Shown here: one piece after another, positions 34,716 to 43,833 of the stretch
Layout: each line of letters opens with the position of its first letter
Numbering within the stretch: position 1 is the stretch's first letter
Source: Candidatus Barnesiella excrementigallinarum
Lineage (GTDB): Bacteria > Bacteroidota > Bacteroidia > Bacteroidales > Barnesiellaceae
DNA: 64,000 nt
Direction of reading: 5' to 3'
Assembly (NCBI GenBank): GCA_019114445.1
Contig: DXFL01000016.1
Coordinates: 1 to 64,000, forward strand
Program-made: the position numbers and the translations under genes
The notes under the pieces: model-generated
The model's database searches: none
Told to the model about the DNA's origin: nothing
The model's input: only the letters and a program-made list of their open reading frames with translations

Positions 34716-35609
34716 ATGTATATAAGGCGGATAATAGCTATTTTGGGGCTTCTTCTTACTGTGCTGTCGTCTTCGGCCGAGGTCGCTTATCGCACGGCAT
34801 TGAGAAAGGAGGCCGACCATTTTTCCAACGGAGAGTGGCCGGAAGCGATAGCTATGTGCGATTTGTTGATGGAGCGTAGGCCAGGCCGGATACAAACGTA
34901 TGTCGATGCGGTAGTGGCGTCGGCTATGTTGAACGATTCGTCGGGTATCATGCGGTATGTGGTGCGTTCCGAGCAACAGGGCCTTTCGCTCGACTCTTTG
35001 TTTACCGGCGTCGATGTGCGTTCTCGCTCTATCGGGCAGACGGGAGTTTATGAACAAGTGCTGTTGCTGGTGAAGAAGGAACAGCCGTGGTTTACCCGGG
35101 TGGTGAACAACTATTTATTGGGCTATTATGAATTCAGGCACGACGCTCCCAAAACTTTACTCATTGCCGATGAATTGTTGACGGTGTTGCCACAGCAAAT
35201 CAATTATCTGAAAGCAAAGGCCAATGCGTTGCTGTTGTTGGGAAACGACAGTTTGGCCGTGGAGGTGCAGGAGACGATATTGTCCATAGACTCGCTTAAT
35301 TTCGATGCCAATTTGTTTTTGGGAAGTTATTATGCGATAAAGGGCGAGGAAAAATTGTCGGAGATAGACGACCGGTATCTCGAAAATGCGGGAAGCCTGT
35401 CGGTTCGTCCCGAGGAGTTCAGGAACGAAAAACGGGCTGTGCTCGATACCGATATAGCCCGGGCAAAAAACTATTTGACCGTAGCTTCTCAAAGCCGCAG
35501 TAACAGTTATTTGACAGATCGGATAGCCGCTTTGGCTACGCTTACCGATGCCCTTCCTCAGAGCAGTGGTTCGGTTTTGCCTTTGTTGAAACGGTTAAAG
35601 CAGGAATGA
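34716..35609 (+). CDS. Exported TPR-like protein of unknown function
   Basis: A 297-residue protein with a signal peptide (MYIRRIIAILGLLLTVLSSSAEVA) and a helical body with TPR-like repeats, for example around residues 20-60 and 125-200. No catalytic motif was recognised. The ATG at 34716 gives the best signal; ATG 34698 is an alternative. It is alone between divergent pyrH and convergent birA, overlapping birA by 15 bp at the 3' ends. It might be a periplasmic scaffold; function is not known. Confidence 0.65.
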   Translation: MYIRRIIAILGLLLTVLSSSAEVAYRTALRKEADHFSNGEWPEAIAMCDLLMERRPGRIQTYVDAVVASAMLNDSSGIMRYVVRSEQQGLSLDSLFTGVDVRSRSIGQTGVYEQVLLLVKKEQPWFTRVVNNYLLGYYEFRHDAPKTLLIADELLTVLPQQINYLKAKANALLLLGNDSLAVEVQETILSIDSLNFDANLFLGSYYAIKGEEKLSEIDDRYLENAGSLSVRPEEFRNEKRAVLDTDIARAKNYLTVASQSRSNSYLTDRIAALATLTDALPQSSGSVLPLLKRLKQE

Positions 35610-36344
35610 AACCTCTTTGAATGCAAAGCGCCGCTCTTCGCCCGATTCGGTAACGAGCCGCAGATGGCCGTCGGGCTCTACATCGATGATCGAGGCATAG
35701 AACACTTCTCCGTTACAATCGAACGGATATTGCCCGTCGTTGCGGTAAAGGGAAGCAAAATACTCTTCGCGGATACGTTGGGTCGAACTGGAAAAGGTTT
35801 CGAGATAACGGGGTCTGAAACTGTCGATAAACTGGTCGAGAATTGTTTCGACAGGCTGCGTGTGTCCCGTAATTTGATAGAGGGAGATGGGATTAGGGGC
35901 GTCGCTGATAAAAATTTCTTGATTTACATTTAATCCTATCCCAATGATCGATCGCGACAACGTATTGCCGCTCAGTGAATTTTCGATAAGCATCCCGGCA
36001 ATTTTCTTGTCCTCCCAATAAATGTCGTTGGGCCATTTGATAGAGAAGCCCGGTGCATATCGGTTCAGCAGGTCGACGATGGCCAGCGATGCAATTTGCG
36101 ACAGTATAAACTGTTCGTTGGCAGGGATATGGATAGGTCGTAATAGGAGGCTGAATGTCAGATTTTTATAAGGTTCCGATTCCCAATGGTTCCCCCGTTG
36201 CCCGCGCCCCGAACTTTGGGTGTCGGTGTAGACGATAGTACCTTCGGGGAGTTCTTTTGCGGCATCCAGTTCTTGGATATATGTATTGGTCGAGGCCGTT
36301 TCGGTTAAATGTATTTTGGTGTAGTTTATCTCTTTTGTTTCCAT
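35595..36344 (-). CDS. birA: Biotin--[acetyl-CoA-carboxylase] ligase
   Basis: A 249-residue monofunctional biotin protein ligase. The biotin/ATP loop SSGRGQRGNHWES is near residue 44, followed by KWPNDIYWEDKKIAGMLIE. The N-terminal DNA-binding domain of E. coli BirA is absent, so it cannot repress biotin genes in that way. It overlaps the MmcQ-like gene by 19 bp, so the two are co-transcribed and possibly coupled. Confidence 0.94.
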   Translation of the reverse strand: METKEINYTKIHLTETASTNTYIQELDAAKELPEGTIVYTDTQSSGRGQRGNHWESEPYKNLTFSLLLRPIHIPANEQFILSQIASLAIVDLLNRYAPGFSIKWPNDIYWEDKKIAGMLIENSLSGNTLSRSIIGIGLNVNQEIFISDAPNPISLYQITGHTQPVETILDQFIDSFRPRYLETFSSSTQRIREEYFASLYRNDGQYPFDCNGEVFYASIIDVEPDGHLRLVTESGEERRFAFKEVSFLL

Positions 36345-36706
36345 GTTTCGAGAAAGGATTGTAATGGTTCGCGTTTTGCTTTGGGTAGTTTTTTAATTAC
36401 TTCGTTGTAGGAGTGTACGATACAGTCGCATACGACTTTATCGGGTATGGAGGGGCGTAGCCAAATGGAGTTCCACAAACGTTTGTTGGTATGGTATCCG
36501 GGTTCTATTTCGGGGTATCGCTCTCGTAACTCGATGGCGAGGTCGGGGTCGCATTTGAGCGAGATGCGTTTCTCGGCTTCTTCCAAATCGCAAAAGAGAA
36601 ACATCTTGCCTTCGATTTTGAAAACCAATGTACATTCGTCGAAGGGGAAGCATTCGGTAACCTGTGGCAGCGACAGGCAAAATTCGCGTAACGATTCTAC
36701 ATTCAT
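36326..36706 (-). CDS. MmcQ/YjbR family protein
   Basis: A 126-residue protein with the CyaY-like MmcQ/YjbR fold, recognised from FPFDECTLVFKIEGKMF and the SLKCDPDLAIELRERYP segment. Members are thought to bind DNA, but no definite role is established. It stands between the YraN-like gene (1 nt apart) and birA (19-bp overlap) in one minus-strand group. Single domain, normal length, no signal peptide. Confidence 0.85.
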   Translation of the reverse strand: MNVESLREFCLSLPQVTECFPFDECTLVFKIEGKMFLFCDLEEAEKRISLKCDPDLAIELRERYPEIEPGYHTNKRLWNSIWLRPSIPDKVVCDCIVHSYNEVIKKLPKAKREPLQSFLETWKQKR

Positions 36707-36707
36707 G

Positions 36708-37079
36708 TTATCTGCTGTTTAGAGGTGGAAGAAAGGCATCTTCGATATGTTCTATTTCGAATTCATCACCTTCGCCTATGAGGGAGATGATGTCGAACCG
36801 CACGTCGAGGTGTATGTCGTATATGTTGATATAAGCCTCGGTGGCGCGTACAATATGGTTTATCTTGTGTAGCGTGACAGCCTCTTCGGGGAGCGAAAAC
36901 CGGCTGTTTTTTCGCGTTTTTACCTCGACCACTACCAGCATATTGTCGATACTGGCTACAATATCCAGTTCCATTTTCCCGCTGCGCCAGTTGACTTCGC
37001 GAATGGTATATCCTTTCGAAATCAAATATTCGGCAGCGCGTTCTTCGCCGGTTTTTCCCAGTTGATTGTGCTTGGCCAT
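36708..37079 (-). CDS. YraN/UPF0102 family endonuclease-like protein
   Basis: A 123-residue member of the UPF0102 (YraN) family with a restriction-endonuclease-like core: GEERAAEYLISKGY at the N-terminus, then MELDIVA (acidic active-site position) and VVVEVKTRK. Such proteins may process DNA, but the biological role is unclear. It is first in the yraN-mmcQ-birA group. The start MAKHNQLGKTGEERA is normal. Confidence 0.88.
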   Translation of the reverse strand: MAKHNQLGKTGEERAAEYLISKGYTIREVNWRSGKMELDIVASIDNMLVVVEVKTRKNSRFSLPEEAVTLHKINHIVRATEAYINIYDIHLDVRFDIISLIGEGDEFEIEHIEDAFLPPLNSR

Positions 37080-37176
37080 GAGGTTTGAAGATTGTAATGC
37101 GAATGTACGAAATTTTTACGGAATATAAAAAAGGTGAAAGATAAAGTCTTCGATGGTGGTGTAATAGGTTTTTGCG

Positions 37177-37184
37177 TATATTTG
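37177..37184 (+). promoter_or_regulatory. SIMPL gene -7 element
   Basis: TATATTTG. The leader to the ATG at 37271 would be about 80 nt. The open frame begins at a TTG at 37172, overlapping this box, and is rejected as start. Confidence 0.5.
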
Positions 37185-37270
37185 TAGACGTCTCTGCAAA
37201 AAGTGCAGCCCGGTTTGGCTTTTTGGAATTTGACTTTCTTTATGTCTGTAAAAATAAAAACGGAAAGATT

Positions 37271-37975
37271 ATGAAAAACAAATGGATTGTACCGGCTATT
37301 ATTATAGCCATAGGATTGTTTCTGTTGGGACAGCGGATCGAGCAGGGAATAGTGCGTTCGAAAGAGGCTGTGCGGACCGTTTCGGTAAAGGGCCTTTCGG
37401 AACGGGAAGTCCCGGCCGACAAGGTTATTTGGCCGTTGGTCTACAAAGAGCTGGGCAACGATTTGAGTTCGATATATCGTGCGATAAATACTAAAAATAC
37501 GATTGTGATAGATTTTTTGAAATCGAACGGAATCTCCGAAGCCGATATTTCGGTTGCGGCTCCCGCCATTGTAGATATGCAGGCCGAACGATATATCAAT
37601 CAAAACGTACCTTATCGGTATAATGTCACTTCGGTAATTACCGTTTCGTCGAGTCAGGTAGACAAGGTGCGCGAACTGATTGTAAAACAGGCTTCGCTGT
37701 TGGAGAAGGGTGTGGCTATTGTTACGGGCGATTACCAGTATAATACCCAATATTTGTTTACGAAGTTGAACGAGTTGAAGCCCGAAATGATTGCCGAGGC
37801 TACCCAAAACGCGCGGGTGGCAGCCGAAAAGTTTGCCAAAGATTCGGATAGCAAATTGGGTAAAATTTCTTCGGCGTATCAAGGTCAGTTCTCTATCGAA
37901 GATCGCGATGCCAATACGCCTTATTTAAAACACGTGCGAGTAGTGACTTCGGTAGTCTATTATTTGAAGAATTAA
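37271..37975 (+). CDS. SIMPL domain protein
   Basis: A 234-residue exported or membrane-anchored protein with an N-terminal hydrophobic helix (IVPAIIIAIGLFLLG) and a SIMPL (DUF541) domain: VRTVSVKGLSEREVPADKV and a C-terminal VTSVVYYLKN. Relatives include oxidative-stress defence protein YggE; function here is unknown. The start is at ATG 37271, which gives a clean anchor. It stands between yraN (divergent) and tadA (85 nt downstream). Confidence 0.82.
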   Translation: MKNKWIVPAIIIAIGLFLLGQRIEQGIVRSKEAVRTVSVKGLSEREVPADKVIWPLVYKELGNDLSSIYRAINTKNTIVIDFLKSNGISEADISVAAPAIVDMQAERYINQNVPYRYNVTSVITVSSSQVDKVRELIVKQASLLEKGVAIVTGDYQYNTQYLFTKLNELKPEMIAEATQNARVAAEKFAKDSDSKLGKISSAYQGQFSIEDRDANTPYLKHVRVVTSVVYYLKN

Positions 37976-38059
37976 AAAAATTATTTGGAAATATGGCGGA
38001 GGATACTTTTGTCTGTGGGAAAGGCAGTTGTATTCCCCGCTTTTTAGTTATTTTACGTT

Positions 38060-38503
38060 GTGGACGAAAAAGGGAAAGACGAACGCTATATGCGAATGGC
38101 CTTGCAGGAGGCAAAGCTGGCTTTTGACGCCGGAGAGATTCCGGTAGGGGCCGTGGTGGTGTGTAAAGACCGTGTGATGGCGCGGGCACACAACCTCACC
38201 GAATTATTGGGCGATGTAACGGCTCATGCCGAGATGCAGGCGATAACCTCGGCTGCATCCTCGTTGGGCGGGAAATATTTGACCGATTGTACCTTGTATG
38301 TAACGTTGGAACCGTGTGCAATGTGTGCCGGAGCGATAGGGTGGTCGCAACTTGCACGACTTGTGTTTGGTGCGAGTGACGAAAAGCGGGGCTATCGGCG
38401 TTTCGCTCCCGATGCCCTGCACCCCAAAACCAAAGTCGAGAGCGGCGTGCTTGCCGAAGAGTGCGTGGCGTTGATGAAAACTTTTTTTGCCAAGAGGCGA
38501 TAA
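38060..38503 (+). CDS. tadA: tRNA-specific adenosine deaminase
   Basis: A 147-residue zinc deaminase that converts A34 to inosine in tRNA-Arg(ACG). The zinc and catalytic residues are H56 and E58 (HAE) and C86 and C89 (PCAMC). GEIPVGAVVV is the family start. The call uses a GTG at 38060; an ATG at 38090 is possible, but residues before it (ERYMRMALQEA) look like normal TadA sequence. Confidence 0.93.
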   Translation: MDEKGKDERYMRMALQEAKLAFDAGEIPVGAVVVCKDRVMARAHNLTELLGDVTAHAEMQAITSAASSLGGKYLTDCTLYVTLEPCAMCAGAIGWSQLARLVFGASDEKRGYRRFAPDALHPKTKVESGVLAEECVALMKTFFAKRR

Positions 38504-38586
38504 AGCGTTTTATTCTATTCCTCCCCCGGCTTCCATTGTCGGACGCGTATCGGGGTGAAAGATTGCAAGTTATTATTTAAGAAATA

Positions 38587-38618
38587 TTTGTGCGGTAGTA
38601 AAAGATTTTATATCTTTG
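38587..38618 (+). promoter_or_regulatory. rpsA promoter
   Basis: TTTG at 38587-38590, 20 nt, TATCTTTG at 38611-38618. This is one of the best promoters in the window, fitting a highly expressed ribosomal gene. Confidence 0.75.
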
Positions 38619-38682
38619 CCCCGATTTTAACAGACCACATAATGTCTAACTTAGTAATCAAAAAATCAATTATTTAATTAAC

Positions 38683-40476
38683 ATGAGTGAAGAACTAAAA
38701 AATGGCCCGGTAGAAAATTTCGACTGGGAAGCCTTTGAAAAAGGCGAAGTGTATGGCGAGAAAAGCCACGACGAGCTGGTAAATACTTACGACCAATCGT
38801 TGAACACTGTAAAAGACAAAGAGGTAATCGAAGGTACGGTAATCGCCTTGAACAAACGCGAAGTTGTCGTAAACATCGGTTACAAATCGGACGGTATTAT
38901 TCCGATGAGCGAATTCCGCTACAATCCCGATTTGAAAGTGGGAGATAAAGTAGAGGTTTATATCGAAAACCAAGAGGACAGAAAAGGACAATTGGTATTG
39001 TCGCACAAGAAAGCCCGCGCTACCCGTTCTTGGGATCGTGTGAACTCGGCTCTCGAAAACGACGAAATCATTAAAGGTTACATCAAATGCCGTACGAAAG
39101 GCGGTATGATTGTCGATGTATTCGGTATTGAAGCATTCTTGCCGGGTTCGCAAATCGACGTGAAACCTATCCGCGACTACGATGTATTCGTAGGCAAAAC
39201 AATGGAATTCAAAGTTGTTAAAATCAATCAAGAATTCAAGAATGTGGTTGTTTCGCACAAAGCTCTTATCGAAGCCGAACTCGAACAACAGAAGAAAGAA
39301 ATTATCGCTAAACTCGAAAAAGGTCAGGTTCTCGAAGGAACCGTTAAGAATATTACCTCTTACGGCGTATTCATCGACTTGGGTGGCGTAGACGGTTTGA
39401 TTCACATTACCGATCTCTCTTGGGGCCGTGTATCTCACCCCGAAGAGGTGGTTTCGCTCGATCAAAAACTCAATGTGGTTATCCTCGACTTCGATGACGA
39501 GAAGAAACGTATTGCATTGGGCTTGAAACAATTGCAACCCCATCCGTGGGACGCTTTGGATGCCGAATTGAAAGTGGGCGACAAAGTAAAAGGCAAAGTA
39601 GTTGTGATGGCCGATTACGGTGCATTCATCGAAATCGCTCCGGGTGTGGAAGGTCTTATCCACGTATCGGAAATGTCGTGGTCGCAACACCTGCGTAGCG
39701 CACAAGACTTTATGAAAGTGGGCGACGAGGTAGAAGCCGTTATTTTGACCCTCGACCGCGAAGAGCGTAAAATGTCGTTGGGTATCAAACAACTCAAACC
39801 CGATCCCTGGGAAAATATCGAAACCAAATATGCTGTGGGTTCGCGTCACCACGCCAAAGTTCGCAACTTCACCAACTTCGGTGTATTCGTTGAGATCGAA
39901 GAGGGCGTAGACGGTTTGATTCACATTTCGGATCTCTCTTGGACGAAGAAAATCAAACACCCCTCTGAATTTACGCAGATTGGTGCCGACATCGAAGTTC
40001 AAGTATTGGAAATCGATAAAGAAAACCGCCGTTTGAGCTTGGGCCACAAACAACTCGAAGAAAATCCGTGGGACGTATTCGAGGGCGTATTTACCGTTGA
40101 TTCGATTCACGAAGGTACCATTATCGAAATGCTCGACAAGGGCGCTGTAATTGCATTGCCTTACGGTGTTGAGGGATTTGCTACTCCCAAACATCTGGTA
40201 AAACAAGACGGTACGCAAGCTCAATTGGAAGAGAAACTTCCGTTCAAGGTAATTGAATTCAACAAGGATGCTAAACGCATTATCTTGTCGCACAGCCGCA
40301 TTTTCGAAGATGAAGCTAAGGCCGAAGCTAAGAAAGAGTCTGCTGCCAAGAAAGCTGCCAAGAAAGCTGCTAAGGCAGAAGATACGGTCGTAACTCCGCA
40401 AATCGAAAAGACTACTTTGGGCGACATCGACGCTTTGGCTGCCTTGAAAGAGAAACTCGATGCAGAGAAGAAATAA
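38683..40476 (+). CDS. rpsA: Ribosomal protein S1
   Basis: A 597-residue S1 made of six S1/OB domains, each with the G-x-V-x(n)-GVFIDLGGVDGLIH type core (domains start near residues 45, 125, 210, 300, 385 and 470). It helps mRNA bind the 30S subunit. The tail is Ala/Lys-rich. Codon use is visibly biased, leaving a 626-codon open frame on the opposite strand, which is an artefact. A strong terminator follows. Confidence 0.96.
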   Translation: MSEELKNGPVENFDWEAFEKGEVYGEKSHDELVNTYDQSLNTVKDKEVIEGTVIALNKREVVVNIGYKSDGIIPMSEFRYNPDLKVGDKVEVYIENQEDRKGQLVLSHKKARATRSWDRVNSALENDEIIKGYIKCRTKGGMIVDVFGIEAFLPGSQIDVKPIRDYDVFVGKTMEFKVVKINQEFKNVVVSHKALIEAELEQQKKEIIAKLEKGQVLEGTVKNITSYGVFIDLGGVDGLIHITDLSWGRVSHPEEVVSLDQKLNVVILDFDDEKKRIALGLKQLQPHPWDALDAELKVGDKVKGKVVVMADYGAFIEIAPGVEGLIHVSEMSWSQHLRSAQDFMKVGDEVEAVILTLDREERKMSLGIKQLKPDPWENIETKYAVGSRHHAKVRNFTNFGVFVEIEEGVDGLIHISDLSWTKKIKHPSEFTQIGADIEVQVLEIDKENRRLSLGHKQLEENPWDVFEGVFTVDSIHEGTIIEMLDKGAVIALPYGVEGFATPKHLVKQDGTQAQLEEKLPFKVIEFNKDAKRIILSHSRIFEDEAKAEAKKESAAKKAAKKAAKAEDTVVTPQIEKTTLGDIDALAALKEKLDAEKK

Positions 40477-40509
40477 GATGGGGTAACTAAATAACCCGAA
40501 ACTGTTAGG

Positions 40510-40546
40510 GACCGGGTCGGCATATTTGCCGGCCCGGTCTTGTTTT
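40510..40546 (+). terminator. rpsA terminator
   Basis: GACCGGG plus an inner CGGCA stem (40510-40522) pairs with TGCCG and CCCGGTC (40527-40539), followed by TTGTTTTTG. Confidence 0.85.
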
Positions 40547-40582
40547 TGTATGGGGGTGTTGTTGAAGCCGTTCAAAAAACTT

Positions 40583-40590
40583 TATCTTTG
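40583..40590 (+). promoter_or_regulatory. rnz -7 element
   Basis: TATCTTTG soon after the rpsA terminator. The expected transcript has an unusually long 5' leader of about 180 nt. Confidence 0.5.
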
Positions 40591-40774
40591 CATAAAGTAG
40601 AGTATTACAGCTCGCTCGGCAAAGACGCAAGGTGTCCCAAACAAGAGCCGGGGCTTTTACAGGGGGAGTATGGAGTTTGTTCTCTCGAAAACAATCGGCG
40701 GAGCGGATAATTAGCGGGCAACCGATGTGGAAGAATCTATAAATTGTAATTGGTAAATTATCGACAGTAGATAT

Positions 40775-41695
40775 ATGGGAAAATTTGAAGTAAATATTTT
40801 GGGCTGTGGTTCGGCATTACCTACGTTGCGCCACTATCCGAGTACTCAGATATTGAATATTCGCGACAACTTGTTTATGATCGATTGCGGGGAAGGCGCC
40901 CAAATACAGTTTCGACGTATGCGGTTGAAATTCACACGGTTGGGCCATATATTCCTGAGCCATTTACATGGCGACCATTGTTTTGGCCTTATCGGTCTTA
41001 TCTCGACCTTCGCCCTGATGGGACGTACGGGCGAGTTGGTTATTCATGCCCACCCGTTGGCCGAAGAGGTTTTTCGATCGCAACTCAATTTCTTTTGCCG
41101 CGATTTGCCTTTTGCGGTCCGTTTCGAGCCGGTACTGGCCGATCGGGCGACGGTGGTTTATGAGGACCGTTCCATTACAGTTACTTCGTTGCCATTGAAA
41201 CATCGGCTTCCTTGTACCGGTTTCCTTTTTGAGGAGAAGCCGGGTATGCGCCATCTCTTGGGCGATATGGTGAAATTTTATGATATTCCGGTCTACCGGC
41301 GTGCCGAGATTAAAGCCGGGGCCGATTATATTACTCCCGACGGTCGTACCATACCCAATGCCCATCTCACGCTTCCCGCCGATGAACCGTTGCGTTATGC
41401 CTATTGTTCCGATACCGCTTACAACGAGTCGTTGTTACCGCACATTGCCGGGGTCGATTTGTTGTATCACGAAGCTACTTTTGGCGACGATGCCGAGGCG
41501 TTGGCGAAGGCAACTTTTCATTCAACGGCACGGCAGGCGGCAATTATTGCCCGCAAGGCCGGAGTAAAGCAATTGTTGTTGGGCCATTTTTCGGCTCGAT
41601 ATGAGGACGAAACCCCTCTGTTAGAACAAGCTATTGAGGAGTTCCCGGCTTCGATTTTGGCAAAAGAGGGACAAAAAATTGTTTTGGGACGATAA
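40775..41695 (+). CDS. rnz: Ribonuclease Z
   Basis: A 306-residue metallo-beta-lactamase-fold nuclease that trims tRNA 3' ends. The metal motif HLHGDH is near residue 63, with MIDCGEGAQIQ before it and further histidines in HSTARQAA and GHFSARY. Of interest, neither tRNA gene in this window encodes its own CCA, so 3' processing by RNase Z and CCA addition is needed. It has its own promoter and a long leader. Confidence 0.95.
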   Translation: MGKFEVNILGCGSALPTLRHYPSTQILNIRDNLFMIDCGEGAQIQFRRMRLKFTRLGHIFLSHLHGDHCFGLIGLISTFALMGRTGELVIHAHPLAEEVFRSQLNFFCRDLPFAVRFEPVLADRATVVYEDRSITVTSLPLKHRLPCTGFLFEEKPGMRHLLGDMVKFYDIPVYRRAEIKAGADYITPDGRTIPNAHLTLPADEPLRYAYCSDTAYNESLLPHIAGVDLLYHEATFGDDAEALAKATFHSTARQAAIIARKAGVKQLLLGHFSARYEDETPLLEQAIEEFPASILAKEGQKIVLGR

Positions 41696-41795
41696 AAAAG
41701 GTTATTTCCCCTCTAATTATAACAAATTTTTCATGGAAATACGCAGAAAAATATGAAAAAACGAGTTAATGCATTAAAAATAAAGAAAAATGTAT

Positions 41796-41803
41796 TACCT
41801 TTG
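41796..41803 (+). promoter_or_regulatory. -7 element of the winged-helix gene
   Basis: TACCTTTG, about 55 nt before the ATG at 41858. The -33 box is not clear. Confidence 0.5.
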
Positions 41804-41857
41804 TCCCCCGATTAAAACAATGAGTTTTCAAGTTGTTTAATTTAAATGTAAAAAAGA

Positions 41858-42058
41858 ATGAATGTAGAAGTTATTGGAACATGGGCAGGCCAAGTTTGGA
41901 ATGCTTTGAATGAGTCGGGAACATTGACCGTAAAAGGTTTGAAGAAAGCGACTAAACTGAAAGAAAAAGAATTGTATGCCGCTCTTGGCTGGTTGGCTCG
42001 CGAAGGAAAAGTGAGCTTGAATGAAGTAGAAGCAGACATTGAAGTAGTATTGCTCTAA
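41858..42058 (+). CDS. Small winged-helix protein of the DUF2582 type
   Basis: A 66-residue single winged-helix domain protein. WNALNESGTLTVKGLKKATKL fits the first two helices and KELYAALGWLAREGKV the recognition helix and wing. It ends with an acidic/hydrophobic strand. It could bind DNA or a protein partner. It has its own promoter and terminator, so it is monocistronic. No function is known. Confidence 0.75.
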   Translation: MNVEVIGTWAGQVWNALNESGTLTVKGLKKATKLKEKELYAALGWLAREGKVSLNEVEADIEVVLL

Positions 42059-42079
42059 TTGAGATAATACAGAAGTATA

Positions 42080-42122
42080 AATCGAGGCGTAGGATAAAAA
42101 TCCTGCGCCTCGATTGTTTTTC
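42080..42122 (+). terminator. Terminator after the winged-helix gene
   Basis: A 16-bp stem (42080-42095 with 42100-42115, one G-T pair) and an AAAA loop, followed by GTTTTT. It closes the monocistronic unit. Confidence 0.85.
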
Positions 42123-42188
42123 GAAGGGATAAACAAAAGGGCTTTGTCGGCTGTTTACAAGGAAATGAAATCTAAAAAGTAAACAGCT

Positions 42189-42383
42189 ATGGAAGGAGCT
42201 ATTGTACCTATAAAACCAGAGGTGGTCGTAAAGGTTATCGAGTGTGGCCCGTTGCGTATAGGCGGGCATGTAAGAATTATGTTTTCCGATGGGAGTATGG
42301 TCATTAAGCAGCGGGCATTCCTTTGTCGTTGCGGGAGGTCGGCAAATAAGCCTTTTTGCGATGGCTCTCACGTCGAAAAATAA
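42189..42383 (+). CDS. CDGSH iron-sulfur domain protein
   Basis: A 64-residue CDGSH protein binding a [2Fe-2S] cluster through C46, C48, C57 and H61 in CRCGRSANKPFCDGSH. The N-terminal part is a small beta domain. Bacterial members may move electrons or clusters; the partner is unknown. It is flanked by terminators on both sides and is probably a single-gene unit. Confidence 0.85.
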   Translation: MEGAIVPIKPEVVVKVIECGPLRIGGHVRIMFSDGSMVIKQRAFLCRCGRSANKPFCDGSHVEK

Positions 42384-42398
42384 GCTCTTTGTTGGATG

Positions 42399-42437
42399 GA
42401 GAAGCGGGTTCATCTGAAAAGGATGGACCCGCTTCTC
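42399..42437 (+). terminator. Terminator after the CDGSH gene
   Basis: A 16-nt arm (42399-42414) pairs with 42422-42437 around a 7-nt loop with a single mismatch. It is followed by GGTTTGTT. Confidence 0.75.
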
Positions 42438-42452
42438 GGTTTGTTCGGAATT

Positions 42453-42484
42453 TTTGTTATCCATTCGATTTTACGCTATCTTTG
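42453..42484 (+). promoter_or_regulatory. purT promoter
   Basis: TTTG at 42453-42456, 20 nt, TATCTTTG at 42477-42484. Confidence 0.7.
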
Positions 42485-42520
42485 TAGGACAAAAACAATA
42501 CAGATACAAATAGCATAATC

Positions 42521-43711
42521 ATGGTAAAAATTGGAACGGTATTAAGTCCCGTAGGGAAAAAGGCTTTGCTTTGCGGAAGCGGAGAGCTGGGCAAAGAGGT
42601 GGCCATAGCGTTGCAGCGTTATGGCGTAGAGGTGGTTGCTTTGGATAAGTATGCCAATGCTCCTGCCATGCAGATTGCCCATCGTAGTCATGTGCTTTCG
42701 ATGCTCGACGGCGCAAAACTGCGCGAAGTCATAGAGGTAGAGCGGCCGGATTATATAATCCCCGAAGTAGAAGCCATTGCTACCGATACGTTGGTCGCTC
42801 TCGAAAAAGAGGGGTATTCGGTAACTCCGACAGCTATGGCGGCTTATTTGACAATGAATCGTGAAGGCATACGCCGTTTGGCCGCCGAGCAATTGGGGTT
42901 GCCCACTTCGCCATATAGGTTTGCATCGACCCGCGAGGAGTTCGAGGCAGCAGTCGAAGAGATTGGTATGCCTTGCGTGGTAAAACCCATCATGAGTTCG
43001 TCGGGTCATGGACAGAGTGTGATCCGTACGGCCGACGATATAGACCATGCTTGGCATTATGCCCAAGAGGGGGGGCGTGCCGGAGCCGGACGGGTGATTG
43101 TCGAGGGATTTGTGAAATTCGATTACGAGATTACCCAGCTTACCGTGCGCCATTCGGCCGGGACTACATTCCTCAACCCGGTAGGCCATATACAGGTCGA
43201 TGGCGACTATCGGGAGTCGTGGCAGCCGCAGGCAATGTCGGAAAAGGCTTTGGCGAAGGCTCGCGAGATAGCCCGCAAGGTGACCGACGCGCTGGGTGGA
43301 TATGGAATTTTTGGAGTGGAACTGTTTATCAAGGGCGACGATGTCTTGTTCAGCGAGGTTTCTCCCCGCCCGCACGATACGGGAATGGTGACGATGATTT
43401 CGCAAGATATGTCGCAGTTTGCCCTGCACGCCCGTGCCGTCTTGGGGCTTCCCGTTCCCGGTGTCCGGTTTTACGGGCCTTCGGCTTCGCGGGCGATTGT
43501 TGTTGAGGGCGATACCGACAAAGTGGTGTTTGGCAACCTCGACCAAGTGCTTTCCGAAGAGGGCGTGCAGATACGCATTTTCGGGAAACCCGAGGTCGTA
43601 GGGCATCGTCGGTTAGGTGTGATTTTGGCGACTGCCGATACGGTGGAAGAGGCTCGTGCCAAAGCCGATCGTGCCTATAAGAAGTTGCAGGTGGAGGTGC
43701 TGCCGAGATGA
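42521..43711 (+). CDS. purT: Formate-dependent GAR formyltransferase
   Basis: A 396-residue ATP-grasp enzyme that makes formyl-GAR from formate in purine synthesis, an alternative to folate-dependent PurN. Signatures are [17 protein letters not shown] at the start, [16 protein letters not shown] and the [13 protein letters not shown] loop. The start at ATG 42521 follows a strong promoter. It is monocistronic. A bidirectional terminator separates it from the convergent operon. Confidence 0.95.
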   Translation: MVKIGTVLSPVGKKALLCGSGELGKEVAIALQRYGVEVVALDKYANAPAMQIAHRSHVLSMLDGAKLREVIEVERPDYIIPEVEAIATDTLVALEKEGYSVTPTAMAAYLTMNREGIRRLAAEQLGLPTSPYRFASTREEFEAAVEEIGMPCVVKPIMSSSGHGQSVIRTADDIDHAWHYAQEGGRAGAGRVIVEGFVKFDYEITQLTVRHSAGTTFLNPVGHIQVDGDYRESWQPQAMSEKALAKAREIARKVTDALGGYGIFGVELFIKGDDVLFSEVSPRPHDTGMVTMISQDMSQFALHARAVLGLPVPGVRFYGPSASRAIVVEGDTDKVVFGNLDQVLSEEGVQIRIFGKPEVVGHRRLGVILATADTVEEARAKADRAYKKLQVEVLPR

Positions 43712-43766
43712 CGGCCGATTACCGTTTCGCCTGAATATTTATCCCTCTTTATCAATAGACCGAAAC

Positions 43767-43812
43767 AAACAGGGTGTGCCTTGTGGAGAATACTCCGAGG
43801 CACACCCTGTTT
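43767..43812. terminator. Bidirectional terminator between purT and the exported-protein operon
   Basis: A 14-bp stem AAACAGGGTGTGCC (43767-43780) pairs with 43799-43812 around an 18-nt loop. T-tracts lie on both sides. It ends both purT (plus) and the seven-gene operon (minus). Confidence 0.85.
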
Positions 43813-43833
43813 GTGTATAGTTTTAGGCTTTTT

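Larger units (their letters stand above)
40477..40774. other. rpsA-rnz interval
   Basis: Nearly 300 nt with the rpsA terminator (40510-40546), the rnz -7 element (40583-40590) and a leader of about 180 nt before rnz. No small gene is convincing. The leader has one hairpin (AAGAGC-CGGG-GCTTTT). Confidence 0.5.

Noticed and set aside
38695-40575. 626-codon open frame opposite rpsA
   Set aside because: It mirrors rpsA almost exactly, has no family features, and results from codon bias of a highly expressed gene.
40591-40774. SRP RNA or known riboswitch in the rnz leader
   Set aside because: The conserved SRP tetraloop region and the cores of TPP, cobalamin, FMN and SAM riboswitches are not present.
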